This document shows, in pieces, positions 44,850-56,970 of a stretch of 64,000 bases of DNA; the stretch's first letter is position 1; each line of letters opens with the position of its first letter. The DNA is taken from assembly GCA_014529385.2 (NCBI GenBank), contig CM043955.1, positions 146,780,140 through 146,844,139 of the forward strand. Reading direction: 5' to 3'. Both the position numbers and the translations under genes were made by a program. This DNA comes from Adiantum capillus-veneris (lineage: Eukaryota > Streptophyta > Polypodiopsida > Polypodiales > Pteridaceae). The notes under the pieces are model-generated. The model searched no databases. It was given only the letters and a program-made list of their open reading frames with translations, and was not told the DNA's origin.

Positions 44850-46330
44850 GTCGCTGACGCAGTAGTAGTCTTCTTTTCTCCATTCTTTCTTTTGCTTCCG
44901 CTTGCGCTTCTTGAACAATCTTTTTCTTTTTCTGAAGTCGCAGTTTATCTTGATGTATTTTGAGAAGCATGTCTTGGGTTAGTGGAAAATGATACTTCTT
45001 CAATCTGCATCCACTAATCCAGTTTGGCATTTCTTCTCTGTCTAATGTAGCAAGCTTGACGGCCCCACTTGGTGATAGATCTTTAATCACAAGAGGTCCC
45101 ATCCCTCGCTTTTTAAGTTTTTTTGCATGCTGTTTTAGAGTGTATACTAGGACAAAGTCCCCAATCTTAAACTCTTTAGTTCGTACATGCTTATCAAAGA
45201 ACTCTTTTTGTCACCTTTTCTGAGTGTAGATTGAAGCCACGGCTTTTAAGCAAAGCTCATCTAGCTTTTCAAGGTTGTCTATTCTATCTGAAAGCTCGTG
45301 TCCTGTCCACTCTAATTCCTTAGCTACTCTCAGTGTTGGAATTAAAAATTCTATTGGTAAAATAGCATTCAAACCAAAAACCATGTTGTATGGGGTCGTT
45401 CCTATGGATGTTTTATATGCTACCCTATAAGCCCATAGTGTTGAATGCAATTTCTGGTCCCAATCAGTTCTCGATTCTGATACAATCTTTGTAAGGACCG
45501 TGCATATGGTTTTGTTCGTTGCTTCAGCTTGTCCATTGGCTTGTGGATGATATGGAGCTGATTTGCGATGTATTACCATGAATTCATCTAGAAGGATCTC
45601 TGTCACTTCATTTATGAAGTGTGTGCCTTGATCACTCACAATTTCTATTGGTAATCCATATCGTACAAAGACGTAGTCATACAAAAATTGTGACGTGGTC
45701 CTGGCATCTGCTTTTTGAGTTGCTTCTGCCTCAACCCACTTTGTTAGATAGTCCGTCACCACAATGATGTATTGTGCATGAGTCCTATATGCAGGAGGTG
45801 AGATAGGTCCAACATAATCAATCTCCCATTTTGCAAAGGCTCTTGCTCCCATCATTGGTCTAAGTGGCATATCATCTCTTTTCAGTGTACTTTTGTTCGC
45901 TCACAGTCATCACATTGTTTTACGTATTCCTCAGTGTCCATGTGTAATGTCGGCCACCATATTCCTGCAACTAAGACAATTTTTGTTGTCTTATCACCTG
46001 AGAAATGGCCTCCACCTACTCCTCCATGAGCCTGCTCTAGGATTATCACATACTCTGACTCTGATGCGCATATCCTAAGCTGGTTGTTCTTTCCTCTCTT
46101 ATAGAGTTGATTTCATATTAAAGCGTAATCTCGCACTTCTGTCTGTACCGCTCTCTAACGCGCTTTTGAGGTTCCCTCTGGAAAATTTTTGTTTGTGAGA
46201 TATTCAACAATATAATGACTCCATCCAAGAGCGATCATTATTTGATACAATGTTGAATACTCAGGTTGGCGGTTTTGACGAACATGTAATACATACCGTG
46301 ACATATTCATGTACACTCTCTTTCATTCCT
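44850..46330 (-). pseudogene. El-3 integrase
   Basis: Reads from about 46330 down. Zinc module: H-x-H region (H-V-H-E-C-A-F-H) near 46390 and C-D-D-C near 45905. Catalytic core on 45870-45211 with D of WEIDYVGP, D of VSDQGTHF and E of GQAEATNK, all present. A C-terminal module G-P-L-V-I-K-D-L ... C-R-L-K-K-Y follows at about 45100-44980. No chromodomain. Frames change between parts, so inactive here. Inserts element cDNA into the genome. Confidence 0.85.
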
Positions 46331-46332
46331 GG

Positions 46333-47286
46333 CTAGTAGACTCCCAGTTGTAACAAATTCCTGTACGTGTTTCTTCTTGAACAATGAAATGCACATTCGT
46401 GAACATGTGCTTCTTGCAGATATATGTTATATTCTTCAGGATTGATGCATAACCTTAAAATGTTATCGGTTCCTAAGTGATACAAACTTCTTGCAATCAA
46501 CTGAAGATTTTTGAATTGTTGAATAATAACTTGTTTCTGGTTGTATTCTTTTCTATCAAACTCTCCTCCATAGGTTAATAGATTAACAACATCCTGAGAC
46601 CACTTTGGTATCATTTCTATGTTGAATAAGTACGCATCCGGCATGTCATCATCTACACCTATAGGGTCTTCTCCATTCGTCAACCTTGAAAGGTGATCAG
46701 CTCTAAGATGTGTCTTTCCTTTCTTTACTACTACCGTGAAGTTGAATTCTAATAAGATGATGAACCATCTTACTATCCGTCCCGTATTGCATGGTTTGTT
46801 CACTAGGTAGAGCAAGGCTTGATGATCTGTGAAAAACACAAACTTATTGGCTAGAAGATAATGCCAAAAATTTTTCACAACATAAATCATTCCTAATCCC
46901 TCTTGCTCTGTTGTTGTGTAATTCCTTTCAGCATTGTTGAGTTGTCGACTAGCATAGCAGATTGGAAAATCCATGTTTCCTTATTTTGGTTGAACCAGGA
47001 TGCATCCTATTGCATAAGCCGAAGCATCTATATGCACATGAAATATCTTCTCCCAATCTGGTGATTTCAAGACTAGAGCAGTGATGAGTGCCTCTTTCAG
47101 TTTCTTGAAGGATTCCTCACACTCCTCTGTCCATTCGTAATTCACTATTAGCCTGTAAAGTGGTTGGCCTATTATAGTGTACATGTAAATGAATCGTCTA
47201 TAATATCCACAATGTCCCATAAAGCTCTGCACTTGTTTCGCGTTGGCTGGTCTAGGCATATCCACTATTACTTTCATCTTTTCCAT
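46333..47286 (-). pseudogene. El-3 RNase H and connection domain
   Basis: Connection region F-M-G-H-C-G-Y-Y-R-R-F-I, then RNase H with HIDASAYAIGCIL (catalytic Asp kept), T-T-E-Q-E-G (Glu), FTDHQALLYL (Asp) and R-A-D-H-L-S-R at the end. A stop at about 46981 and a short gap interrupt it. Unlike El-1, the first RNase H keeps its catalytic residues and no second RNase H follows. Confidence 0.85.
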
Positions 47287-47419
47287 ATACGTGGATATTC
47301 CGTTATGTGAGACAATATGTCCCAGAATTTTGCCTTGTCAGACCATAAACACACACTTCTCAGGATTGAGACAAATGCGATATGTCCTACATTTCTCGAA
47401 TACCTTTCTTAGGTGTTCT

Positions 47420-47960
47420 AGATGCTCATCTCTCAGAAGAGAGTATACACACAATCATCCATGTATATTTCTAGAAACAACCTCAAGTACTCTTTGAAAG
47501 CATGAGTCATCAGCCTTTGGAATGTTGCGGGAGCATTAGTTAAACCAAACGACATAACTCGATACGCATAAATTCCCCACTCCGTTGCAAAAGTTGTTTT
47601 GTGTTGATCCTCTGGCACAATGGCAAGCTGGTTATATCCTGAAAATCCATCTAGAAAGGAATATGCTCTTTTCCCCGATACACGTTCTAGAACATGATCA
47701 GGCAAAGGGATAATTGTCCCTAATTGTCGCAGCATTTACTTTCTTCAAATTGACACACACTCGGAGTTTCCCGTTTTTCTTAGGCACTACCACAATCGGA
47801 GATACCCAGTCCGTGTGTTCAATCTCATATATGAATTCAGCTTCCATTAGCTTGTCTATTTCCTCTTTGATTCACTTAGCAAACGTGTCATTATACGTGT
47901 ACGGTCTTTGTCTGCTAGACTTAACGTCTTGTTTCAAAGGAATTGTATGTTGGCATATTG
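47420..47960 (-). pseudogene. El-3 reverse transcriptase
   Basis: Frames broken at several places, but motifs are clear in order: W-V-S-P-I-V-V-V-P-K-K-N-G-K-L-R-V-C, then Y-S-F-L-D-G-F-S-G-Y-N-Q, the SFGLTNAPATFQR block and catalytic Y-M-D-D (L-E-I-Y-M-D-D). Preceded by D-V-F-A-W-S-Y-type and T-I-P-L-K-type linker motifs usual in OTA elements. Confidence 0.85.
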
Positions 47961-48009
47961 ATGGATCGACTCCTTTCAAATCCTTGTATGACCATGCAAA
48001 CACATCCCT

Positions 48010-48822
48010 TTATTCTCTAAGAAGACTCAAAAGTCTCTCTTCTTCTTGCGTGGATAAATCTGTAGCTATGTATACCGGTCTCGGTTCCTCTCCTAGAGCT
48101 GCTAAATCAACCTTTTTAGCGTCCTCCGGTCCATCATAGGATTCGTTCTCCTTTCTTTCTCTGATAGGCTGGGTTAATATCACCTTCCTGTCCTCTATCG
48201 TAAATTTTCTGTAGTGAGAGGGAACATCCATTTTTCCCTTGACATTGGCATTTTCATCCTCACCACTCTCGATTTCAGTCGTCCAAACTTCTTTCAGAGT
48301 TTTCTTTAACTCTCTGTACTTGTTTCGGCATTCTAATTTGGACTCTTTGTTTTCCTTATTTCTAATGTTCTTTTCTGCTTTATCTGTTTCGGTTTTCGTT
48401 CCACTGGGTTGAACTCGATTTCTTGAGCTTCGTTTGTCTTTTCGTGAGCTCGTTTCCACATTTCCTCTCATTCTTCCGGAAATCTTGTCCTTGACACAAT
48501 CTTCTGCCTTTACTAGCATCAGGAATTGGTTTTTCCCTCTTATCCTAGGCATCAGAGTGTTTCTAATTCCTTTCGTTTTTCTCTTTTCTCTGTAGCGTTT
48601 CTGGCATTTTTCAGTCTGATTTGGGAAGTCGTAGAATCTGACATCCTTTATGGTTTCCTCGTTCTCGTTTGAGTTGTCTGTGGACTCGTTGTTAGCTTCA
48701 TTTTCCCATTCTGGATGATCGAGCATGTCGTGAAATATCTCCTCTTCATCTCTATTGTCTGGTGTATCAATATTTTCAGTCTCCTTTTCGAGTACAGCTC
48801 TCATCATGAAGTACAGAACCAC
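48010..48822 (-). pseudogene. El-3 charged linker between protease and RT
   Basis: About 270 codons, very rich in K, E, R, N (R-Y-R-E-K-R-K-T-K-G), with no recognised domain. It ends with A-T-D-L-S-T-Q-E-E-E-R-L-L-S-L-L-R-E, the usual lead-in to RT. Unusually long and low-complexity for this position. Confidence 0.6.
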
Positions 48823-48984
48823 ATCATATCCATCTTTATCACAGAACTTTGTTGTGGGACCATCTTGAATTGCACAAACATCTAGGGTTGCTAGAATGTG
48901 TGTCCATTATAATGGTTCAAGTGCATCCTCTCGAAAGGGTTCACCTCTATAATTTTCATCTTCAATTACCCTTTCTAAAACACA

Positions 48985-49500
48985 TTATTTGCGCTTCAGA
49001 CTTCCACAGTTCAAAGCTCCACACATCCATAACTCTTTGGGTTTGCGTAACCAAGCTGGAAACTCTGATACTGCCAAAGTAGTTGAATCAAACTCTTCAA
49101 CTGGTGTTCGGTTCACATCCTTGCAGCTATGGTCTTTTAGGTTCACGCGAGTAGTGGTTTCCATATGTCTCAAGTATATGTGGTCGTAACCCCAATCTTG
49201 GACTATTTTCAATTGTCTCATGAATGGTCTTCCAAGTATAATATCATAGTTATTCTCCTTGCCAAAGTCAACAATAGCAAAAGTATGCTAGTATTCAATT
49301 CTGCAAGAAGTCACTACAAATTTATCTAATAGTCCCAAAGGTCTCTCCATATGTCCATTCGCTAGTTGGAGTTTCAACCTCGTTTTCTTATCGTCGGTTT
49401 TCCTCATTTTTTCCATATTTCTTTCGTAGCAATGGCTACTCCAGCCCCGCTGTCAAGTATTGCCATCATGTTCACTCCCTAGAATTCAACTGGTAAGGTT
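48985..49500 (-). pseudogene. El-3 protease (first, pre-RT)
   Basis: MMAILDSGAGVAIATKEIW at about 49480-49420 is the retropepsin active site (D-S-G-A). After a stop the domain goes on (L-A-N-G-H-M-E-R-P-L-G) to DIILGRPFMRQL near 49230-49190. A tail to 48985 includes W-M-C-G-A-L-N-C-G. Processes Gag-Pol in an intact copy. Confidence 0.8.
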
Positions 49501-49668
49501 GTATTCCCCTCTTCCCCTTCGCAATACTCTCCGACCTTGTTCAAAGGTACAGGCTTAGCGTTCTTTTGTGGCGTACTCAGCTCTCGTATGCCCTCTTGCA
49601 GTTTTGTAGTTGGGTCTTTTATCCCAAATTTCTCCAAGCATTTTCCTTACAGTTGCCCACATGTTTGG

Positions 49669-52600
49669 TCATAGTCTCAAAAGCTCAGCTAGGGTGATAG
49701 TGCATGTCACTGGTGTTGACAAAATCTCTATCAATCCTTGCAAGTCTATAACTTTTTCTGAAGAGATTCCTCGTGAAGGAAGCGCTCTAATCTCAGATTT
49801 TTCTTCGTATTCTCCTAAGTATGAAGGTAAGGTTTTCAACGAATGAGGTTTACTATCTACTGTTCTAACACGACCTCCATCTCCCAAGTAAGAATGCAAA
49901 TCTAAGTCCACTTGAGATCCTGCCTCAAATTCCTCTATGGGAGGATTCCTGACGTCCTTTTCCCCCTTAGTCTGATTAGCTTGACAACTCAGCTCATTTG
50001 CAAAGTTTGCCTCCCTCACTTGTTTCCAAAACTCATTGTAATCCTCATCTCTTCCGTAAGACCTCTGTATCACAGGATAAAAACTCTCTATTTCTTGATC
50101 TGTGGTGTTCATCACTATACGTTCATCCCCGTGCATTTTTTCAAGCTTTTGTGCAGTGTTAGGCTTTTCAACTACCGTGAGAGGATAGTCTCTTGATGAA
50201 TTGGGTTTTCCGCTCCACAACTCATTGGTTCTCTAGGTGGGTCTAACAAGGCTTGTGCAGTCTCGATCATTCTCTGACACATTTCGAGTCTCTGCTTTTC
50301 CAATTCCACTTTTGGATAAGTCAACCACCGTTGCTCTTGTGTTTGGTCGCTCTTTAATCTTGCTTCATAAGCTCTCATCAGTGCATCCAATGGTTCGTGT
50401 ACTTTGTCGATTAACACTGATCCCCCTGAGCTCACACTCATTGTCTCTTTGACGCTCTTCAATTTCGACTTTTCAGAGTCCATTTCCCATATTCCGTTTT
50501 GACTCTCAAGTTTCTCTAATCTGTCTTTTGTTTGTTTTAATTCCTCAGCTAGAATTGCGTCTTGCTGTTCTTTTTTCAGCTTCATGCGTGCTTTCCTAGC
50601 TTTCCATGTGTTTCCATGGCTTTGTCGTCCTTGACTTGCCAATTCCGTCTCTGACTTTCCATTCTCTGGTTCTCTAGTGGCTTTCTTTGCTTAAGCTCTA
50701 TTCACAACTTGTGTTGGTATCTTGGTTTCATTTTCAAACCCACTGCTAGTAGGAATCGACTCTAGCATGTTCAATGTCGTCTTTTGCACTTTGTTGGGAT
50801 TCTTTGAACAATCCTCAATGAAGAGAGTGACACCACACTCTGTGCAATATGCATTTATTCTAATGATCTTTGTGTGCGGACAAACATTCATCAAATGGTC
50901 ACCTCCACACTTATAACAGGGTCCCAATGCAGGTCTTGGTGTCCCTTGATTTTCTCTTTGTGGGTAGACTGGTCTTTGGCCTGACAACCCCCCATGAGCT
51001 ATGAACATAAGTGTTCTTGCGTCCAAGTTATACCTCTCTTCATCTGAGGCATGTGTGGTTGTTGGTGGTCCAACATTTCCTATCATGCTCCAAGGATCTG
51101 ATTGTTTTGGTTCTTCAGGTGGGTAATACACAGTAGGAGCCATGGGTGCACCGGAATCTTTGTAATAAGTCTGAACAGGCACTAAAGCTTGTTCTTCCTG
51201 ATTCTCTAGGGTGGGTGCATATCTAATACCCACTGGTCTCACTCCCGGTAAGGGTGGTTGTTGCCCCAATACCGGCTGTGGTCTTTCTATCCCCATAGGT
51301 CCTGGTACGTTTCCCATTGGGTATCTAGGTACTGGATGTACCTGAGGTGGTGCTATTTGAGCTGGAGGTGCATACTGATGCTCCTTCACATAACCCTTGT
51401 TGTAATAGCACTCCTCTGTTGAGTGATTCGTCCATTTTTGTTCGATTGCACACCATTTTGTTAGTTTTGGCATTGGTTTAGGGTATGGTGCTAATCTCCT
51501 TATAGCATCTTCTATCATTTGTTCCATGTTCGGCACTGTTGTTGTTTGGACATTCTTCTTGGTGGTGGTCTCGCTAGCTACGGATGATGAGCTACTGGAT
51601 GCGACATCCGTATCCATCGTCACCTCTCCATACACAGCACAGTTATCCACTAAGTACAATGCTTCTCTGGTCACTTGCTCAGAACTTGTACAAGATTTCA
51701 AGTGCAAGTCTTTCTTGAGAGTGTCATTTCTCAGCCCTTCTATAAAGAGGACAGGTAGTCTGTCATCTTGCGGTTGTTCCTGTACTGGACATCTCTCTAT
51801 GTATTGTTTGAAGAAAAGCGAAGCTTCCTTCACCTTTTCTTGCTCCTTCTATTTGAAAGCATATATTTGGGATACCGTGTTGTGTTTGATCCCTCTTTTC
51901 GAAAATTCCTCGGCAAACTCTCGCAGCAAGTGGTCAATGGAAACCTCCACCATTCAGTGGTTGAAACCATGTCAATGTCGTCCCTTCTAATGTAAGACCA
52001 AATCCTTCGTATTGTGTGTGGAAATCTGTTATCTGCTCAGCTCTTAAGACTTGCTTAAAGAGTGAGACATGTGCATATGGATCTCTTGAGCCACTATATT
52101 TCTTCGGCATACACTTGGCTACTTGAGATGGTTTGATGCGTCTATTGTCTTCCACCAATCTCATTGCTCCTGTATCCCGACTAAAACTTTCTCTTGTGTC
52201 ATGGACTTCATGGGTTGCTCTAGTTGGCTCCCTTGCCACAAATCTACTACTAGGAGGCAAATGTGATGGTGCTGCTGCAAACATCGGACCTACCGTAGTA
52301 CGTGTAGAGAATGGAACTGCACTACCTCGATTCATAGCCATTGACTCTCTAGAATGTAATGTTTCCATTGGGCTTGGCATAGAATAATGAGGTTGACTAA
52401 AAGATTCAGTTACATGAGTCATCTCTCTACCTGTTTCCATTGGGTCTGTCATGATAGTTGTAGGTGCTGGTCTCAGTGGACTTGGAGTGACATAATAATG
52501 GTGGAGTGGTCCCCCAAAGTATGTGTATCCTTCCAACTTCTTTTTATCGATTGCTGCATATCGTCTTCCATACTTGTCGTATGCGACAATCTTCGTTTCT

Positions 52601-53202
52601 AACCCCTCTGTGTAGGTAAAGATGTAAAGTCTTTTCCGCTCTGTCAACTCATCGACGTAGGGTTCCTCGCATCTATAATAGAGATCTTCCTCTCCATTAT
52701 TATACTTGTATAACCCCACATAGACGTTGTCTGTGTTGATTCTCAAAGTTTCGTTTTATCGTCTTAATCTAGCATTAGGGAAGCTCATTATTGGTGCTTT
52801 CTCTTCGGGTTCTTCATCTACTTTGGCTTTCGTGCCCATCAATCCCCACTTGTCCACAATGTTAGGATTTAAGACTACCAAGTACATGATACCTTCATCA
52901 TCTAGGTACCTATCTCTGCTATAGCTCACAGGCACTAAGTCCTTGAACTCACTTGGTCTATCTTCTATTTTCACACAGTAGCGGTCCATACCATCTTTGT
53001 AGATCTTGAAACCTTGCTTGTTGTCATATTGATACTTGATGAACAATAGATTCATTGTGGCCGAAGGGTTTGATGGTCCTGTTGCCATGTTTTCCCTTTC
53101 GTTTAAGTTCAAGTATCCTAAGTGTTCACTGAAAATCTCGTAAGATCTCTCTAAAGAAGTATCGGAAATACTTCCTTCAAGGATCGGCTCTAACGGTCGC
53201 AC
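49669..53202 (-). pseudogene. gag: El-3 gag with long N-terminal extension
   Basis: Order on the minus strand: 53202-52756 and 52746-51934 (same frame, one TAA between) form a ~250-residue extension of two related modules (E-D-R-P and E-E-P-Y centres, each ending near [YW]-G), then the capsid-like part (Y-S-G-S-R-D-P, F-G-L-T-L-E-G, W-F-Q-P), continuing at 51833. Pro-rich region 51400-51000, then two knuckle-like motifs near 50930 and 50840: C-Y-K-C-G-G-D-H-L-M-N-V-C, and C-T-E-C-G-V-T-L-F-I-E-D-C with Leu in the His place. Both are C-x2-C-x3-[HL]-x4-C, one residue shorter than usual. A coiled coil follows (W-K-A-R-K-A-R-M-K-L) at 50640-50270, then a spacer ending T-I-T-L-A-E-L-L-R-L before protease. 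Confidence 0.8.
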
Positions 53203-53470
53203 TACACTTTGGTTTACACTCTCCTCGGTTAATATAACACTCGCTTGTTCTCTTTGTCTCGGTTGGTTATTCTAGAGATATCTATCAGATCTCAAATTCA
53301 TCAATCCCCCTAGAGGAATCTAACTTTTCAGTCTCGGTAGTTTGTTTTATCCCCGTTTCTGTTATCAAAAGTGGTCCAAACTGAATGATACTTGGTCAAA
53401 TGGTTTGTTTTGTCAATTGAAAGACTTCTGTTATCTCAAGTGAAAATTTTGTATCAGATTTGCTCAAAAA

Positions 53471-54192
53471 GACATTATACGTGTATGATGTCTTTTTTCA
53501 CAGATTTTGGATATTTTTGCTTTGCTCACTCCCAGTAGCACCCTTATCCTCTGCCCACTCACAAAATTCAATTTGAACTCTGGTTGTGCAAGTTATGGCC
53601 AGATTAGGCTTTTCTGGGCAATTTTTTGATTTTTGACTTACTTGGGGTCAAATGTGATCCAAATGACATGAAACTCGAAATACAAGCTCTAGACCACCAG
53701 TACAAAGGATCTGTAATAGAAAAATATCAAAATTTGCCCAGAATTAGGTTGGAGACATCATACGCGTATGATGTCTTTTTGTCCAATTTTGGTCCAAACT
53801 TGATATTTCATCTATTCACTATATTTGCAATAATGTTGTCAAGTCAAAATTCAAAAATCACATCAACAAGTGCAAAAAGACATTATACGCATATGATTTC
53901 TTTTTTCACAGATTTGCCCAATTTTCTATTTTAATCTTCTCCAAGTGTTTATCTTTGAGTTTCAAGTGTTTTAATCAAGTTTGAATGCAAAAATGAGCTC
54001 TGAATCAATTTTCCCTATTCTTTGCGGTTTTTTTTTTGCACTCTGACTTGGTATTTTGAGTTTCTAGAAGTGTTAAAGCCCTTGTTTTATGTTGATCTTA
54101 GGGTAAAACCCCCCTTCTGAACACTCTGGTAATGTCAAATTTTCTGTTTTGGTCTCTGTTTATCCCCTAAGACATCATACGCGTATGATGTC
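53471..54192. promoter_or_regulatory. Cluster of four 22-bp palindromes in the El-3 leader, upstream of gag
   Basis: Copies at 53471-53492, 53754-53775, 53879-53900 and 54171-54192; two are perfect (GACATCATACG with its reverse complement), two have T for C at position 6 and other single changes. The leader 53210-54705 has no gene. Same motif as the 41061-42068 cluster. Confidence 0.85.
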
Positions 54193-54705
54193 TTAAGTTG
54201 CAGAATTCCAGTTTTTGAGCACAGAACTCTTCCAAGAGCTCTCTTAAGTGCTCAGCAACATTCAGTTTCACAGAAAATCTCTCCGCACTTTTTCTATGCA
54301 AGTTTTACTACCAAATCAACGGTTTAGTGATCTAACATGCAAACAAACACATCAAGAAAATAAATCACTGATTAATAGCTCTAGATCAGGATCAAATCAA
54401 GTCCTACCTAAGCTACTTCTAATAATAAAATGGGTTTTTGCAATGGTGAGTATAAAGAGATTCACTGCCACACATGGACTAGCAAATACCTCAATCTCAA
54501 CAACCACTCAACACCAACAAAAATCAGTCTAATCTAAACTAAAAAACTGTCAAACACGAAAGACCCAGGAATCTACAAGTTTCCTAGTACCTCTCAAAGA
54601 TCCTTGGAGTCCACCACTCCTAGACCTTTCTAACTAAAATATACAAAGTAAATGAAACAATTCACCTCGTAGGATTAGTCTAAGGTCACGTACTTAGGGC
54701 TCTCG

Positions 54706-54723
54706 TCCCCGACAGCGGCGCCA
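54706..54723 (-). other. Primer-binding site of El-3 (Asp-tRNA type)
   Basis: On the minus strand TGGCGCCGCTGTCGGGGA, two mismatches from the complement of the plant tRNA-Asp 3' end, two bases after the LTR end. Confidence 0.85.
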
Positions 54724-54725
54724 AA

Positions 54726-55369
54726 TGTTGGGCGGTTACGTCGCTAGTGGTGGCTATGATAGCGGGAACTCAACCGACAAACAAGAATGTCAGACAAGGA
54801 CAGAGCTTGACCCACAGGCGCATGGAAACAAATAGGTGGGTGTCAAATCACCTACTCGACCTTTTAATGACAATCACTACCAAGGAAATCAAACCTAAGT
54901 TCTCAAATACGCAAATGGCTGAAATCCGTACTACAAACAAATGCTATCCGAAACATGATCTAAAGTCGTCGAATCAACCTCAAACTCAAAGGGGAGTCTC
55001 TACACTAGGTAAGGACGATAGCCTATGAATCTACAATACAATCTCAACCTGTAACCACTCCATGCGGTAAACACGTATAAAGACAGGCCAAAAAATTCAG
55101 GTGACCGAATTTCGACTCCGATGGTAATAATGTATAGCTCTACTCGCTGCGGTTCTATAGATATATGGCACGCTCAATTTCGACACACAGGTAGGGAGAA
55201 AACTCACATAGAAGCTCGTGGGAGCTCACCTCACGTAGAAGCTGAATGCGCACACACTTGGTATCGGTGCGAAGCTCTCGCCGTTGCTAATGTAATGGTG
55301 GTGTCGCTTCTCCAATGGCGGCTCCGTAGCTTGCGTAGCAAGAGGATAGACTCTCTCTTTCTCTCTCTG

Positions 55370-55429
<60 letters not shown>

Positions 55430-55736
55430 CCCCCCCCCCCAGACACAGTCACGGCGCTTCAACTTATCTTGATTAATGATTCAAAAAACTGTCCTTAGGT
55501 TTAAAATAATTGGCTCTTATACCTCAGCCTTGGAGGTGTGAACACATCTCTAATCTAATTACATAAGCAGGTGAAACTACTTGGGGCATACAAGCTGGAA
55601 ACTCAATTGAGTCCTGCTAATTACAATGAATCGGCTCCATGAAAAAATGAAATGTCGGAAAGACATTTATTACAATAAGTGTTTACAAAAATATGAGTGT
55701 GAGCAAAAATGTATAGGTGTAGTCCTCCGCTCAATA
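54726..55736 (-). repeat. 5' LTR of El-3
   Basis: Matches 37961-38957 along its length; ends CAATA instead of CAACA on the outer side. Contains CT-rich sequence (about 55350-55425) followed by a poly-C tract (55427-55440). Confidence 0.95.
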
Positions 55737-55741
55737 CTCCA
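55737..55741 (+). repeat. Target-site duplication of El-3, right copy
   Basis: CTCCA, matching 37956-37960. Confidence 0.9.
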
Positions 55742-56332
55742 TGTCCAAAGCTATGTGGACAAAGAGGACTTTTTTATCTCTCCTCTCAAGAATGAGGATG
55801 TAATCCGAGGGGCACCATGGTTTGATCGCATGGCTGTCAATGTTAAATTCCCTGAAAGGAAAATCTACTTCAGGTTCAGGAAAAAAGATATGTACATAGA
55901 TGCCAAAGAGATGGGTAACACCATACCCATTGTACATACGCAAGCTTTCAATAAGTCAATAAAGCGCTCTATTTCCGTGTACATGATTTTTGTTAAAGAT
56001 TCTCAAAATGAACCTAATTCTTTAGCAAAAGAAAATATAAACAATCACAAGGAATTAGAGTTATCCAATTTTCTCAAGGGGTTTCAAGATGTCTTTATTG
56101 ACGACATCCCTTGTGAACTACCTCCTAAACAAGGTAATGATGACCATGCAATTGAACTTCTTCTAGGAAGTTCACCACCTAATAAACCTCTTTATAGAGT
56201 TTCTCAAGCTCAACAAGAGGAGATTATGCGGCAAGTGCATGAGTTAGCTGAGAAGAGCATGGTTAGGCCTAGCTCATCTCCATTTTGCTGACCCGTGTTA
56301 TTAGTGCAAAAGAAAGACGGCACATATCGTAT
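55742..56332 (+). pseudogene. El-2 protease C-terminal half and start of RT
   Basis: Continues the protease frame broken at 37960: F-F-I-S-P-L-K-N-E-D-V-I-R-G-A-P-W-F is the distal [LI]-x-G-x-P-W region. Then the linker to RT (I-E-L-L-L-G-S-S-P-P-N-K-P-L-Y-R) and M-V-R-P-S-S-S-P-F, followed by a TGA and V-Q-K-K-D-G-T-Y-R-M-C. RT stops here: the next residues are already RNase H, so the palm with its catalytic Asp pair is deleted at about 56332. Confidence 0.8.
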
Positions 56333-56970
56333 GTGTGCCTTGGAGATGTCTTGCTCCAAGAAGGGCACGCCAAAGCCTATGAAAGCTGGAGGCTCGACCC
56401 TGTTGAGCAATCTTTGGGCATATATGAAAAGGAAATCCTCGCAGTTCTACATGCCTTAGACTCATGGAAGCACTATTTATTGGGGACTCCTTTCATATGT
56501 GGACGGATCACCAAAGCCTTAAGTACTTCATGACGCACACCAAGCTCTTCGACAAAAAAATGAGGTGGCCAAATTTCCTTTTGCAATTTCATTTTCATAT
56601 TGTTGACATTGCTGGCAAGCATAATCAAGTAGCCAATGCACTCTCAAGACGGCCAAGAGTGAATGCGGTTTCCATAGCAACTCACAATGATCTATCTTCT
56701 ATGATAGATGAGTATGCTATTGATCCCAATTTTAGAGATGTGATTTTAGTCCTTGCACTAGGGAAGAAAGAGGAACCATTTACTTTACAAGATGGTTATC
56801 TTCTCTATGGCAATAGAATATGCGTCACTAACTCACTCCGTGAGAAGGTAATGTATGAATCTCATGCTCCTCCTTATGCGGGGCATAGAGGGATTCAGTC
56901 TACCCTAAAAGGGATTGAAACATTATTTCTATTGGCTTACCATGAAAGAAAACATACAAGAGTATGTTTC
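56333..56970 (+). pseudogene. El-2 RNase H and start of integrase
   Basis: G-D-V-L-L-Q-E-G-H-A-K-A-Y-E-S is the RNase H N-terminal region without the first catalytic Asp segment. Then Y-E-K-E-I-L-A-V-L-H-A-L (Glu), W-T-D-H-Q-S-L-K-Y-F (Asp) and N-Q-V-A-N-A-L-S-R-R-P. A frame change lies near 56480. The integrase zinc module starts with H-A-P-P-Y-A-G-H-R-G at about 56860. Confidence 0.8.

Larger units (their letters stand above)
37961..55736 (-). mobile_element. El-3: complete 17.8-kb Ty3/gypsy element (non-chromoviral), nested in El-2
   Basis: LTRs 37961-38957 and 54726-55736 start TGTTG and end CAACA/CAATA, and CTCCA target duplications flank both sides. Read on the minus strand from the right LTR: Asp-tRNA-type primer site, leader with palindromes, gag with a long N-terminal extension, protease, RT, RNase H, integrase, a second protease-like domain with W-x-P-K repeats, a second palindrome cluster, an extra ORF block, polypurine tract, left LTR. 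All large frames have stops or shifts. The LTRs differ by roughly 5 percent by eye, so it is older than El-1. Pol resembles the OTA (Ogre/Tat/Athila) branch. Confidence 0.95.
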
